Shown: one piece after another, positions 45,901 to 55,007 of the stretch | Layout of the letters: every line of letters begins with the position of its first letter | Numbering within the stretch: the first letter of the stretch is position 1 | DNA from: Mesorhizobium sp. ORS 3359 | GTDB lineage: Bacteria > Pseudomonadota > Alphaproteobacteria > Rhizobiales > Rhizobiaceae | Reading direction: 5' to 3' | DNA: 64,000 bases | NCBI GenBank assembly: GCA_000824845.1 | Contig: CCNC01000068.1 | Coordinates: 124,001-188,000 of the forward strand | The notes under the pieces: generated by a model | What the model saw: the letters and a program-made list of their open reading frames with translations, nothing else | Database searches by the model: none | Told to the model about the DNA's origin: nothing | Position numbers and translations under genes: made by a program

Positions 45901-46420
45901 CTTAGCGGCCGGTGGCGCGAGCGCCGCTACAAATCCCTGCGAGCCGGAGATCCTGCGCGCCGCGGATCGCTACGGCGTGCCGGCCGGCATTCTCTATGCG
46001 GTCGGCCTGACAGAGACCGGAAAGAAAGGCAGCCTTCAGCCTAATGCCTTGAATATAGAGGGAAAAGCTGTGTTCCCCCGCAGCCGCGATGAAGCTCTCG
46101 CCACCTTCGAGAATGCCCGCCGCGAAGGCAAGACATTGATCGACCTCGGCTGCATGCAGATCAACCAGCACTATCACGGCAACCATTTCCGCAGCGTCGA
46201 GGACATGCTCGACCCGCATCAGAATGTCGACTATGCCGCACGCTTCCTGGCCGCCCTGCACGCCCGGCACATGACTTGGTCAATGGCCGTCGCCCGCTAC
46301 CATGCCGGCCCCCACAACGACCCGGCGCAGAAGGTCTATGTCTGCCGCGTCATCGCCAACATGGTCGCCACCGGCTTCGGCAAATGGACGCCGAATGCCA
46401 GCACATTCTGCAACCAATAG
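45830..46420 (+). CDS. Lytic transglycosylase in the flagellar operon
   Basis: A 196-residue exported SLT-domain protein. Signal peptide about residues 1-32 (LFASVLATICISSLAAGGAS). The catalytic Glu is in AVGLTETGKKGSLQPNALNI, followed by LGCMQINQHYHG and VARYHAGPHN motifs. Rhizobial FlgJ-type muramidase activity is often supplied by such a separate transglycosylase, which would open the peptidoglycan for rod passage. It starts 70 nt before the fliK stop with a GGAAGGA ribosome site. Confidence 0.88.
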   Translation: MAHRNLPARLRLFASVLATICISSLAAGGASAATNPCEPEILRAADRYGVPAGILYAVGLTETGKKGSLQPNALNIEGKAVFPRSRDEALATFENARREGKTLIDLGCMQINQHYHGNHFRSVEDMLDPHQNVDYAARFLAALHARHMTWSMAVARYHAGPHNDPAQKVYVCRVIANMVATGFGKWTPNASTFCNQ

Positions 46421-46641
46421 TTGCTTTCTCCTGAATGCCGATGGCTGTCGCCGGCCTGTCCGCCGGCGCCAATATTCATCCGCCAACAGCTGGCGCGAAT
46501 ACACCTGCACGATCGCTTTTATTACGGCTCCCAAAAAAACTCCCAAGAAAATAGCTACAAGAAATGATGGTTTTTCAGGATTCGTCGAGCCGGGTACCCC
46601 TTTCCGCACGGGGCAAATGAATTGATTCGGAGGGCGGGCCG
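46421..46641 (+). other. rem upstream region
   Basis: A 221-bp gap. It holds a G+C hairpin (CGCCGGC/GCCGGCG, 46449-46468), which may end the upstream transcript, and an A+T-rich tract (about 46518-46590) likely to contain the rem promoter. The CGCGCAAG-N10-TA motif is absent. Confidence 0.4.
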
Positions 46642-47310
46642 ATGATCGTGATCGTTGACGAGCGAGAGCTCGTGACAGAGGGCTACTCTTCACTTTTCGA
46701 TCGCGAGGGCGTGGCCACGGCCGGTTTCGCGCCGGGCGAATTCGGCGAATGGGTGAGTTCCGCCGCCGACACCGATCTCAGATCCGTCAGGGCCTTTCTC
46801 ATCGGCGACTGCCGCGAGGGCGCGGTATCGCCGCGCCAGATCCGCGACCGGACCGGCGCACCGGTGATCGCCCTCAGCGAACATCACTCGCTCGAACATA
46901 CGCTGCGCCTGTTCGAAAGCGGCGTCGACGATGTCGTCCGCAAGCCTGTCCATATCCGCGAGATTCTTGCCCGCATCACCGCCATTCGCCGCCGCGGCTC
47001 CGAAGAGGCCGCCTACACCGAAGTCGGCTCGATGCGCATCTTCATGGATGGCCGCGATCCGGAGATCGACGGCGAGCCGCTGCCGCTGCCGCGGCGCGAG
47101 CGGCGCATCCTGGAATATCTGGCCAGCAACCGCGGCCGGCGCGTGACCAAGACGCAGGTCTTCAACGCCATCTACGGCATCTTCGACGAAGAGGTCGAGG
47201 AGAACGTGGTGGAGAGCCACATCTCGAAGCTGCGCAAGAAGCTGCGTGAGAAGCTCGGCCACGACCCGATCGATTCCAAGCGGTTCCTCGGCTACCGGCT
47301 GGTGTTCTGA
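46642..47310 (+). CDS. rem: OmpR-family motility activator Rem
   Basis: A 222-residue response-regulator-type activator. A receiver-like domain covers residues 1-115, with acidic D6/E7, D56 in FLIGDCREG, and Lys-Pro in [14 protein letters not shown]. An OmpR/PhoB winged-helix domain follows ([20 protein letters not shown], then [18 protein letters not shown]). In S. meliloti Rem is activated by VisNR and switches on class II flagellar genes. No kinase gene is adjacent. GGAGG ribosome site. It stands just upstream of flgE. Confidence 0.9.
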   Translation: MIVIVDERELVTEGYSSLFDREGVATAGFAPGEFGEWVSSAADTDLRSVRAFLIGDCREGAVSPRQIRDRTGAPVIALSEHHSLEHTLRLFESGVDDVVRKPVHIREILARITAIRRRGSEEAAYTEVGSMRIFMDGRDPEIDGEPLPLPRRERRILEYLASNRGRRVTKTQVFNAIYGIFDEEVEENVVESHISKLRKKLREKLGHDPIDSKRFLGYRLVF

Positions 47311-47321
47311 TGGCCGCCCTA

Positions 47322-47392
47322 GAGCATGATCCCGAACCGAAGGTCAGCGAAAGCAAAAAGTGGGAAGCGGTTTGCGGACAAAGATCATGCTC
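47322..47392. repeat. Rhizobial dispersed repeat (GAGCATGATC type)
   Basis: Inverted ends GAGCATGATC (47322-47331) and GATCATGCTC (47383-47392) enclose an AGTGGGAAGCGGTTT-containing core. It resembles the very common rhizobial palindrome with AGTGGGAACCGG...TTTTCGG in its centre, here with about 20 nt of extra sequence in one arm. Confidence 0.7.
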
Positions 47393-47403
47393 CAACAAAG
47401 AGT

Positions 47404-47444
47404 TTGGGCGTGATGGCGATTCAACGAAACGCCATCACGCCCAA
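47404..47444. repeat. 15-bp perfect hairpin repeat
   Basis: TTGGGCGTGATGGCG (47404-47418) and its exact complement CGCCATCACGCCCAA (47430-47444) with an 11-nt spacer. It adjoins the preceding repeat and ends 10 bp before the flgE promoter motif. It may also terminate rem transcription. Confidence 0.75.
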
Positions 47445-47453
47445 GGCACATCT

Positions 47454-47488
47454 CGCGCCAGCCTCGCGCAAGACACGAGGCATAGTTT
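47454..47488 (+). promoter_or_regulatory. Flagellar promoter motif upstream of flgE (tandem)
   Basis: CGCGCCAG (47454-47461) and CGCGCAAG (47465-47472), 11 bp apart, then 10 nt and TAGTTT (47483-47488), ending 36 nt before the flgE ATG. Confidence 0.65.
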
Positions 47489-47524
47489 TGTGGCCTCCTA
47501 CCCAGGCACTGCGGAGATCCATCG

Positions 47525-48778
47525 ATGAGCCTCTACGGAATGATGCGGACCGGCGTTTCCGGTATGAACGCGCAGGCCAACCGCTTGTCCACGGTGGCCG
47601 ACAACATCGCCAACTCCGACACCACCGGCTACAAGCGCTCTTCGGCCGAATTCTCGTCCCTGATCATGCCCGGCACCGGAGGCGCCTATAATTCCGGCGG
47701 CGTGACGACGACGATCCGCTCCGCCGTCAGCACCCAAGGCGTCATGACCTACACCACTTCGGTGTCCGACCTTGCCGTCAACGGCGACGGCTTCTTCGTC
47801 GTGCAGGACGCCGGCGGCACGCCCTATCTCACCCGCGCTGGCTCCTTCGTCCCGGATGCGCAAGGCCGGCTGGTCAATGCCGCGGGCTATCAGCTCATGG
47901 CCTACGATTACGCCAATGGCGATCCGGCCGCGACCGCCAACGGCTTCGAAGGCCTCGTGCCGGTGCAGATCTCCGACCAGCAGATGACGGCGACGCCGAG
48001 CACGGAAGGCATCTTCAGCGGCAACCTGCCGGCGGGCGCCACGCCGCCCGCAGGCCCGCTGCCTTCCTCCAACAGCGCGACCGCCGAATACACCTCGAAA
48101 ACCTCGCTGGTCGCCTACGACAATCTCGGCAACAAGAAGCTGCTCGACGTCTACTTCACCAACACCGGCGCCGGCACATGGCAGGTCGCGGTCTTCGATC
48201 AGTCGAAGGCGACGCCGGGCACCTCCTTCCCCTATACGGGCGGCGCGCTGGGCACGGCCAACCTCACCTTCGACACCACCACCGGCAAGCTCACCGGCGC
48301 GACCACGGGCGTCTCCTTCACAGTTCCCGGCGGCCAGACCCTCAACCTCGATCTCTCCAAGCTGACCCAGCTCGGCACCGGTTTCACCGTCGCCGACGCC
48401 AAGGTCAATGGCAACGCGCCGAGCTCCATCCAGAAGGTCCAGATCGGCCAGGACGGCGTCATCTACGCGCAGTTCGCGGACGGCTCGACCAAGGCGCTTT
48501 ACAAGATCCCGCTTGCCGACGTTCAGAGCCCCGACAACCTCACCGCCATGCCCGGCAACGTCTATGTGCAGAGCACCGATTCCGGCGCGGTCCATATCGG
48601 CTTTGCCAACGAGGGCAAGCTCGGCTCCATCGTCTCCGGAGCGCTTGAAAATTCCAACGTCGATATCGCCGAGGAACTGACCAACATGATCGCGGCGCAG
48701 CGCAGCTACACCGCCAATTCCAAGGTCTTCCAGACCGGCTCGGACCTGATGGACGTCCTCGTCAACCTGAAGAGATAA
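47525..48778 (+). CDS. flgE: Flagellar hook protein FlgE
   Basis: A 417-residue hook protein. The N-terminal signature is RLSTVADNIANSDTTGYKRS and the C-terminal one is LENSNVDIAEELTNMIAAQR, then SYTANSKVFQ. The centre is the variable hook domain. First gene of the operon flgE-flgK-flgL-flaF-flbT-flgD-fliQ. Confidence 0.96.
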   Translation: MSLYGMMRTGVSGMNAQANRLSTVADNIANSDTTGYKRSSAEFSSLIMPGTGGAYNSGGVTTTIRSAVSTQGVMTYTTSVSDLAVNGDGFFVVQDAGGTPYLTRAGSFVPDAQGRLVNAAGYQLMAYDYANGDPAATANGFEGLVPVQISDQQMTATPSTEGIFSGNLPAGATPPAGPLPSSNSATAEYTSKTSLVAYDNLGNKKLLDVYFTNTGAGTWQVAVFDQSKATPGTSFPYTGGALGTANLTFDTTTGKLTGATTGVSFTVPGGQTLNLDLSKLTQLGTGFTVADAKVNGNAPSSIQKVQIGQDGVIYAQFADGSTKALYKIPLADVQSPDNLTAMPGNVYVQSTDSGAVHIGFANEGKLGSIVSGALENSNVDIAEELTNMIAAQRSYTANSKVFQTGSDLMDVLVNLKR

Positions 48779-48808
48779 ACGACGGGCGCCGCCCCGTGAA
48801 AGATCAGC

Positions 48809-50263
48809 ATGTCGCTTTCCTCCGCACTAAGCATTGCCCAGTCGGCGCTTCTGGCCACGTCCAAGCAGACCAGCGTCGTATCGCGCAATGTGGCCGATGC
48901 CTCGAACCCGGACTATACCCGCCGCATCGCCGTGGTGACCAGCACGGCGCCCGGCGCCAGAATGGTGGAAATCCAGCGTACCGCCAATGATCTGCTGTTT
49001 CGGCAGAACCTCCAGGCTCTGTCGGCATGGAGCGGCCAGAGCGCGCTTTACGACGGCATGGACCAGCTCGATCTGTCGGTCAACGGGGTCGACAACGCGT
49101 GGTCGCCCTCGACGGCGATCGCCAACCTGCAGAAGGCCCTGCAGCTCTACGCCACCACGCCGTCGAACCAGAACCTCGGCACCAGCGTCGTCGACGCCGC
49201 CAAGCAGGTGGTGAATTCGCTGAACAGCGGCACCAAGGCGATCCAGGATTTCCGCACCCAGGCGGACAGCCAGATCGCCACCGCCGTCAGCGATCTCAAC
49301 TCGCTGCTCAGCCAGTTCCAGGACGCCAACAGGGCCGTCATCTCGGGCACCCGTTCCGGCACGGACGTATCCGACGCGCTCGACCAGCGCGACGCGCTTT
49401 TGAAGAAGATATCGGAATATGTCCCGGTCTCGACCTTCACGCGCGGCGACAACGACATGGTCATCACCACCAAGGACGGCACGACGCTGTTCGAGACCGT
49501 GCCGCGCTCGGTGACCTTCACGCCATCGTCCGGCTATTCGGCCGGCACGCCCGGCAACACGATCTATATCGACAACGTGCCGGTTTCCGCCGGCACCGGC
49601 GACAACACCACAGCCGATGGCAAACTGGCGGGCTTGCTGAAGCTGCGCGACGGCGTCGCCTCGACCATGCAGAGCCAGCTCGACGAAATCGCGCGCGGCC
49701 TTATCACGGCATTTGCCGAGACCGCGCCGTCGCAGCCCAACGCGACCGGCCTGTTCACATGGTCCGGCGCGCCGGCAATTCCGCCCGCCGGCACCCTGGT
49801 CGACGGCCTCGCCGGGTCGATCAGCGTCAACGCCGCCTTTGATCCGAGCGCCGGCGGCAATCCCGCGCTGCTGCGCGACGGCGGCGCCAACGGCGTGGCC
49901 TATGTCGCCAACACCGGGGGCGGCGCATCCTATGCGGACCTACTGATCGGTTACGGCAACAAGCTGGATCAGCCGATGGCCTTCGATACGTCCACCGGCA
50001 TCGCCGTCAGCTCCGGCGTCTCCGACTATGCGGCCAACGCCATCGGCTGGTTCGAAGGCGTGCGCCAGCAGGCTTCGACCAATGCAGACAACAAGCAGGC
50101 GCTGGCGGCACGCTCGGCCGAGGCGCTGTCGAACGACACCGGGGTCAATATCGATCAGGAGATGTCCCTGCTTCTCGACCTCGAGCACACCTATCAGGCA
50201 TCGGCGCATATGATGAAGACGGTAGGCGACATGCTGGATTCCCTGTTGGCGGCGGTGGGATAA
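48809..50263 (+). CDS. flgK: Hook-filament junction protein FlgK (HAP1)
   Basis: A 484-residue junction protein. The N-terminus SLSSALSIAQSALLATSKQT, then SVVSRNVADASNPDYTRR, and the C-terminal helix SLLLDLEHTYQASAHMMKTV are diagnostic. It starts 30 nt after flgE; flgL follows after 3 nt. Confidence 0.94.
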   Translation: MSLSSALSIAQSALLATSKQTSVVSRNVADASNPDYTRRIAVVTSTAPGARMVEIQRTANDLLFRQNLQALSAWSGQSALYDGMDQLDLSVNGVDNAWSPSTAIANLQKALQLYATTPSNQNLGTSVVDAAKQVVNSLNSGTKAIQDFRTQADSQIATAVSDLNSLLSQFQDANRAVISGTRSGTDVSDALDQRDALLKKISEYVPVSTFTRGDNDMVITTKDGTTLFETVPRSVTFTPSSGYSAGTPGNTIYIDNVPVSAGTGDNTTADGKLAGLLKLRDGVASTMQSQLDEIARGLITAFAETAPSQPNATGLFTWSGAPAIPPAGTLVDGLAGSISVNAAFDPSAGGNPALLRDGGANGVAYVANTGGGASYADLLIGYGNKLDQPMAFDTSTGIAVSSGVSDYAANAIGWFEGVRQQASTNADNKQALAARSAEALSNDTGVNIDQEMSLLLDLEHTYQASAHMMKTVGDMLDSLLAAVG

Positions 50264-50266
50264 TTC

Positions 50267-51316
50267 ATGAAAGCGACAGGCGTTTCCTCGGCTGCCATAT
50301 CCAACGCGCTGCGCTACCAGCAGGCGAAGATGCAGGCCGAGCTCATCAAGGCGACCAAGGAATCACAGACCGGCACGGTCGCCGATATCGGCCTGGCGCT
50401 CGGCAGCCGCACCACCCAGGCCGTCACCTTCCAGCGCGATCTCGACCGGCTGAACGGCATTGTCGATTCCAACGCGCTCGTCACCGCGCGCCTGAAATCG
50501 ACCCAGGATTCGCTCGGCCAGATCGCCGACAGCGCGCAGAGCTTCCTGTCCGCGCTGACCAGCGGCGTGTCGGGCGACTCCTCGACCAGCATCCTGCGGA
50601 CCGCCGGCGCCTCGGCGCTGCAGCAGATGACCGGCATCCTCAACACCAGCGTCAACGGCGAATATCTGTTTGCCGGCACCAACACCGACGTCAAGCCGAT
50701 CGACGATTTCAACGCCGCCGGCTCGCCGGCCAAGGCGGCGTTCGACACCGCTTTCACCAGCTATTTCGGCTTTACCCAGACCGACCCGGCCGCGGCCAAC
50801 ATCACCGCCGCGCAGATGGATAACTTCATCACCACGCAGGTCGAGCCGCAATTCCTGGGCTCCGGCTGGCAGGCCAACTGGTCGAGCGCCACCGACGAGC
50901 AGATCACCAGCCGCATTTCTCTCAACGAGACCACCCAGACCTCGGTCAGCGCCAACGACCAAGGCATCCGCAAGCTCGCCATGGCGGCCGCCATGGTCAG
51001 CAGCCTGATGACGGGCAGCATCAGCGAGGCCGCGCAGAACGCGGTCGTCAGCCGCGCCCAGGCGCTGGTCGGCGAAGCCATCGGCGGCATCACCCAAATA
51101 CGGGCCGAAACAGGCATTGCCCAGCAACGGGTGTCCGATGCCAGCGACCGCATGAAGACCCAGGTCGACCTCTTCGAGAAGCATATCCTTGATCTCGAAG
51201 GCGTCGATCCCACGGAGGCGGCGACCCGCGTGGCCGACCTGACGCAGCATATCGAGACATCCTTTGCCTTGACCGCGCGTTTGCAGCAGCTCAGCCTGCT
51301 CAACTATCTGACTTGA
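50267..51316 (+). CDS. flgL: Hook-filament junction protein FlgL (HAP3)
   Basis: A 349-residue flagellin-like junction protein. The N-terminal helix is GVSSAAISNALRYQQAKMQA and the C-terminal helix ends EAATRVADLTQHIETSFALT, then ARLQQLSLLNYL. Confidence 0.92.
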   Translation: MKATGVSSAAISNALRYQQAKMQAELIKATKESQTGTVADIGLALGSRTTQAVTFQRDLDRLNGIVDSNALVTARLKSTQDSLGQIADSAQSFLSALTSGVSGDSSTSILRTAGASALQQMTGILNTSVNGEYLFAGTNTDVKPIDDFNAAGSPAKAAFDTAFTSYFGFTQTDPAAANITAAQMDNFITTQVEPQFLGSGWQANWSSATDEQITSRISLNETTQTSVSANDQGIRKLAMAAAMVSSLMTGSISEAAQNAVVSRAQALVGEAIGGITQIRAETGIAQQRVSDASDRMKTQVDLFEKHILDLEGVDPTEAATRVADLTQHIETSFALTARLQQLSLLNYLT

Positions 51317-51347
51317 ACACGTAAACCGGAACGCCAGAGCGCCGACG

Positions 51348-51695
51348 ATGTATCAATTCTCCTACGCCGACATCCAGACCGACTCCGTCGCCGACGCCAA
51401 GGACCGGGAGCGGCAACTGCTCACCCGCTCGATCGACATGCTGGCGGCGGCGGCTGCGGTCGGCACCGACTCCATGGAGGCGGTCGAGGCACTGCATTTC
51501 ACCAACCGCATCTGGACAACTTTCGTCGAGGATCTCGGCTCCAGCGACAACGCGCTCCCCAAGGAGCTGCGCGCCAACCTGATCTCCATCGGCCTGTGGC
51601 TGCTGCGCGAGACAGAGGACATCCGCCAGGGTCGCACCAACAATTTCGAAGGGCTGATCGAGGTCTCACAGATCATCCGAGACGGCATCCAATGA
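51348..51695 (+). CDS. flaF: Flagellin regulator FlaF
   Basis: A 115-residue cytoplasmic protein with the family motifs YQFSYADIQTDSVADAKDRE and NLISIGLWLLRETEDIRQGR. In Caulobacter and rhizobia FlaF promotes flagellin translation or secretion, opposing or partnering FlbT. It overlaps flbT by 4 bp. Confidence 0.92.
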   Translation: MYQFSYADIQTDSVADAKDRERQLLTRSIDMLAAAAAVGTDSMEAVEALHFTNRIWTTFVEDLGSSDNALPKELRANLISIGLWLLRETEDIRQGRTNNFEGLIEVSQIIRDGIQ

Positions 51696-52129
51696 CCAAC
51701 ACGCTGAAGATCTCGCTGAAGCCCAACGAGAAGATCTACATCAACGGCGCTGTCATCCGCGTCGACCGCAAGGTCACCATCGAGCTGATGAACGATGTGC
51801 AGTTCCTGCTCGAAAGCCATGTCATCCAGGCCGACCAGGCCTCGACACCGCTCAGGCAGCTTTATTTCATCGTGCAGATCATGCTGATCAACCCGGCGGG
51901 CGCCGCCGAGGCTCGCGACATGTTCCGCCGCTCGCTGCCAATGCTGATCGCGAGCTTCGACAACCAGGACATCTGCAACAGCCTGAAGCAGATCGACCGC
52001 ATGGTCGGCGAGGACGATATCTACGAGGCGCTGAAGGCGATCCGCGCGCTCTATCCGCTCGAGCGCAAGGCGCTCGAAGGCACTGACGAGATACCCGAAG
52101 CGCCCCGCGCACTGGCTGTAGGAGCATAA
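51692..52129 (+). CDS. flbT: Flagellin mRNA regulator FlbT
   Basis: A 145-residue protein with LKISLKPNEKIYINGAVIRV, then DRKVTIELMNDVQFLLE, and the YFIVQIMLINP motif. In Caulobacter FlbT acts on the 5' leader of a flagellin mRNA. Possible targets here are the leaders of the two flagellin genes. The ATG at 51692 overlaps the flaF stop (ATGA). Confidence 0.93.
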   Translation: MTNTLKISLKPNEKIYINGAVIRVDRKVTIELMNDVQFLLESHVIQADQASTPLRQLYFIVQIMLINPAGAAEARDMFRRSLPMLIASFDNQDICNSLKQIDRMVGEDDIYEALKAIRALYPLERKALEGTDEIPEAPRALAVGA

Positions 52130-52130
52130 G

Positions 52131-52538
52131 ATGGCCGTCGACATGACGACAACGATCCCGGTTGGCGCCAACCAGGCCAGCCAGCAGACCTCGAAGACTG
52201 CGGTGGACTATCAGTCGTTCCTGAAGCTCCTGATCGCCGAGATGAAGAACCAGGATCCGACCAAGCCGATGGATTCCACGCAATATGTCGCGCAGCTCGC
52301 CACCTTCTCCCAGGTCGAGCAGTCGGTACAGACCAACACCAAGCTCGACCAGATCATGCAGTCATCGGCGCTCTCGCAGGCCGACGCGCTGATCGGGCGC
52401 TCGATCACCTCGGCCGACGGCAAGACCACCGGCACGGTGGCTTCGGTGACGCTTTCCAGCAACGGCCTCATCGCCGTGCTGCAGGACGGCACCAAAGTCC
52501 CGGTCGGCGCGGGCGTCTCGATCAAGCCGGCCGCCTAG
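52131..52538 (+). CDS. flgD: Flagellar hook capping protein FlgD
   Basis: A 135-residue hook scaffold protein. Conserved N-terminal part: VDYQSFLKLLIAEMKNQDPT, then KPMDSTQYVAQLATFSQVEQ. It lacks the large C-terminal tudor/FnIII-like domain of enterobacterial FlgD (about 230 residues), as is usual in rhizobia. It starts 1 nt after flbT. Confidence 0.92.
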   Translation: MAVDMTTTIPVGANQASQQTSKTAVDYQSFLKLLIAEMKNQDPTKPMDSTQYVAQLATFSQVEQSVQTNTKLDQIMQSSALSQADALIGRSITSADGKTTGTVASVTLSSNGLIAVLQDGTKVPVGAGVSIKPAA

Positions 52539-52560
52539 CCGGCTTAGTAAGGGATCAGCC

Positions 52561-52827
52561 ATGAATGAGGCCGATGCCCTCGATATCGTTCAGTACGCGG
52601 TGTGGACGGTTCTCACTGCCTCCGCCCCCGTGGTGCTGGTGGCGATGGTGGTCGGCATCGGCATCGCGCTCATCCAGGCTCTGACCCAGATCCAGGAAAT
52701 CACGCTGACCTTCGTGCCGAAGATCGTCGCCATTATGCTCGTGGTGGCGCTGACCGGCCCATTCATCGGCAGCCAGATATCGGCCTTCACCAATGTTATC
52801 TTCGAGCGCATCGAGCACGGCTTCTGA
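52561..52827 (+). CDS. fliQ: Flagellar export gate protein FliQ
   Basis: An 88-residue inner-membrane protein with two transmembrane helices (VLTASAPVVLVAMVVGIGIA and IVAIMLVVALTGPFIGSQIS) and the ALIQALTQIQEITLTFVPK loop. It is normally followed by flhA/fliR; here 8 kb of unrelated genes intervene. Confidence 0.94.
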   Translation: MNEADALDIVQYAVWTVLTASAPVVLVAMVVGIGIALIQALTQIQEITLTFVPKIVAIMLVVALTGPFIGSQISAFTNVIFERIEHGF

Positions 52828-52991
52828 CGCAAAGCCGCGACAGACGTATAGCGGCCTGTTCGCAAGGCCCGAGATCGCTTGCGGCGACGTTTGTCGCAGC
52901 TAGATTGTAGCCGTGCCGGTATCGGCCGGCGTCTTTGTCGCAAACGGCGATTCAAGGAAGCGATGCATCAAGCAACAAGGGCCGGCGTGCC
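52828..52991 (+). other. Junction between fliQ and the cargo block
   Basis: A 164-bp gap. A short hairpin GCGAC-GTTT-GTCGC near 52890 may help end the flgE operon transcript. No flagellar promoter motif, recombination site or repeat end was recognised. Confidence 0.3.
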
Positions 52992-54857
52992 ATGTGCGGA
53001 ATAGCCGGCGTCTGGCGAAAGCGCGATCCGATCGGGAGCGGCGATCTTTCCGATGTCGCGCGCATGATGCAGGCATTGGCGCATCGCGGCCCCGACGACC
53101 AGGGCAACTGGAACAACGCCCGCTTGGCACTCGGGCACCGGCGGCTGACCATCATAGACCCCTCACCCGCCGCGCGCGAGCCGATGCTGACCGCATCCGG
53201 CGACGGCGTGCTGTGCTACAATGGCGAGGTCTATAATTTTCGCGCGCTGCGCAAGACGCTGGAGTCGGAAGGCCTGACCTTCCGCACGGTGTCCGACACC
53301 GAAGTGGTGCTTCAGGCCCTGCATCACTGGGGCCCGCAGAAAGCGGTGCCGCTGTTCGACGGCATGTTCTCCTTCGCCTATTTCGATGCCCGCGACGGGG
53401 CCTTGTGGCTTGCCCGTGACAGGCTCGGCATCAAGCCATTGTCGGTCGCCGACACCGGTGAGCGCTTGCTGTTTGCCTCAGAGGACAAGGCGATTCTCGC
53501 CTGCCATGACTTTGCGCGCCGGATCGACACGCGCGAGCTGACATTGCGGCTGGCCTGGCAGAGCCGCGATTCCAGCTACAGCGTCTTTGACGGCATAGAA
53601 CGACTGCCGCCCGCCGGTCTCTGGAAGATTACCGGCGATGGCATCGAAAAGCGCCGCTTCTGGCATGTCCTCGATGTGATCGAGACGGCGCGCATCGCCA
53701 AAGACAAGACATCCGACGCCGAGCACATGGCGACGCTCGAGAGACTGCTCAAGGAAAGCGTCGAGCTGCATTGCATCGCTGACACCAGCCTGGCCACCGC
53801 CTGCAGCGGCGGCGTCGATTCCGGCCTGATCACTGCGCTCGCCAAGCGCTTCAGGCCGGAGCTGCACGGCTACGTCGTCGACCCGAAGCTCGGCCGCAGC
53901 GAGGCGCCGGACGCCGAGCGGACCGGCCGCCATGTTGGTGTCAGCCTGCGCCGGGTTCCTTTTGACAGGGACCGGTTCTTCGAGCTCTGGCCGCGCGCGG
54001 TCTGGCATCTCGAGACCGATGGCTGGCATGCCAGCCACGCCGCGCTGCTGGCGCTGGCCGAGCAATGCCGCGCCGACGGCGTCAAGGTGCTGCTCACCGG
54101 CGAGGGCTCCGACGAGCTTTTCGGCGGCTACAAATGGCAGGCATCGACAATGCGGCTCTGGCGCCACTCCTGGCTGCAGCGCCTGTTCCGCTCGAAGCCC
54201 AGACGCGACCGCAAATTCGCCGAACTACGCCGCGCACCGTTCCGCAACTCGATCGGCCGCGGCTCGCCCTCTGATCGCAGCATGGCGCTCAGAGCCCTGT
54301 CGCCCGAGTTGAATTTCCTGCAGACGAAGCTGTTCGACAGGCTGGACGGCGTCACGCCGCTCGACGACCGCGCCTTCCTGGCAAGCTGCTTCTATGACCT
54401 CTACTCGCATCTGCAGGACCTGCTGCACAGGCACGATCGGCTGAGCATGGCGGCGTCCGTCGAGCTCAGGGTGCCGTTCCTCGAGAACCGGCTCATCGAC
54501 TTCGCGCTCCATCTGCCGCGCCGGCAGAAATACCGCGACGGCACCGGCAAATGGCTGCTTAAGAAGGTCGCCGAACGCCATCTGCCGCGCGAGAACATTC
54601 GTGCGGCAAAGGTCGGCTTCGACATGGCCGATGCTTTTTCGGCCGGCACGCAAGGGCTGCTGCGCGGCGGTCTGCTCCGCGACGCGATGAAATGGTCGTC
54701 CTCCGAATTGGACGACCTGATCGACATGGCAAGAAGCCAGGAAACGTCGCGCCTGCGGCTCGTCGGCATGGAAATGCTGCTCAGGCTCTACATGCGCGGC
54801 GACACCACAGGCGACCTGACAGAGGCCCTGCACGCCGAGACGAGAGGCGAAAAATAG
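52992..54857 (+). CDS. asnB: Asparagine synthase (glutamine-hydrolysing)
   Basis: A 621-residue AsnB-type enzyme. The N-terminal Ntn glutaminase starts at Cys2 (MCGIAGVW), which fixes the start codon because the Cys must become N-terminal. HRGPDDQGNW and CYNGEVYNFR follow. The synthetase domain has the ATP pyrophosphatase loop S272-G-G-V-D-S277. It would convert aspartate and glutamine to asparagine, or amidate another acid: AsnB paralogues also occur in polysaccharide and peptide pathways. It is a non-flagellar insertion between fliQ and flhA. Confidence 0.9.
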   Translation: MCGIAGVWRKRDPIGSGDLSDVARMMQALAHRGPDDQGNWNNARLALGHRRLTIIDPSPAAREPMLTASGDGVLCYNGEVYNFRALRKTLESEGLTFRTVSDTEVVLQALHHWGPQKAVPLFDGMFSFAYFDARDGALWLARDRLGIKPLSVADTGERLLFASEDKAILACHDFARRIDTRELTLRLAWQSRDSSYSVFDGIERLPPAGLWKITGDGIEKRRFWHVLDVIETARIAKDKTSDAEHMATLERLLKESVELHCIADTSLATACSGGVDSGLITALAKRFRPELHGYVVDPKLGRSEAPDAERTGRHVGVSLRRVPFDRDRFFELWPRAVWHLETDGWHASHAALLALAEQCRADGVKVLLTGEGSDELFGGYKWQASTMRLWRHSWLQRLFRSKPRRDRKFAELRRAPFRNSIGRGSPSDRSMALRALSPELNFLQTKLFDRLDGVTPLDDRAFLASCFYDLYSHLQDLLHRHDRLSMAASVELRVPFLENRLIDFALHLPRRQKYRDGTGKWLLKKVAERHLPRENIRAAKVGFDMADAFSAGTQGLLRGGLLRDAMKWSSSELDDLIDMARSQETSRLRLVGMEMLLRLYMRGDTTGDLTEALHAETRGEK

Positions 54858-54882
54858 CCCGGGGTTGGTCCAGACCGGCGAG

Positions 54883-54990
54883 ATGCTTGGTTTAAAGCTT
54901 CGCCGACGCATTTTCGCCTTTGCCATCCTGTTGTTGGGTCTCACTCTTTGGCGAGTCGCCAGCCTCTTCGGGCGCGGCGAGCCACCATAG
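54883..54990 (+). CDS. Possible 35-residue membrane miniprotein
   Basis: A short ORF in the 150-bp gap between asnB and the MFS gene. It encodes a basic start (MLGLKLRRR), one hydrophobic helix (IFAFAILLLGLTLWRVASLF) and a short polar end. The ribosome site is weak (GGCGAG). It looks like a small membrane protein but could be chance. It ends 17 nt before the MFS start codon. Confidence 0.3.
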   Translation: MLGLKLRRRIFAFAILLLGLTLWRVASLFGRGEPP

Positions 54991-55007
54991 CGGACGAAGG
55001 CGCAAAC

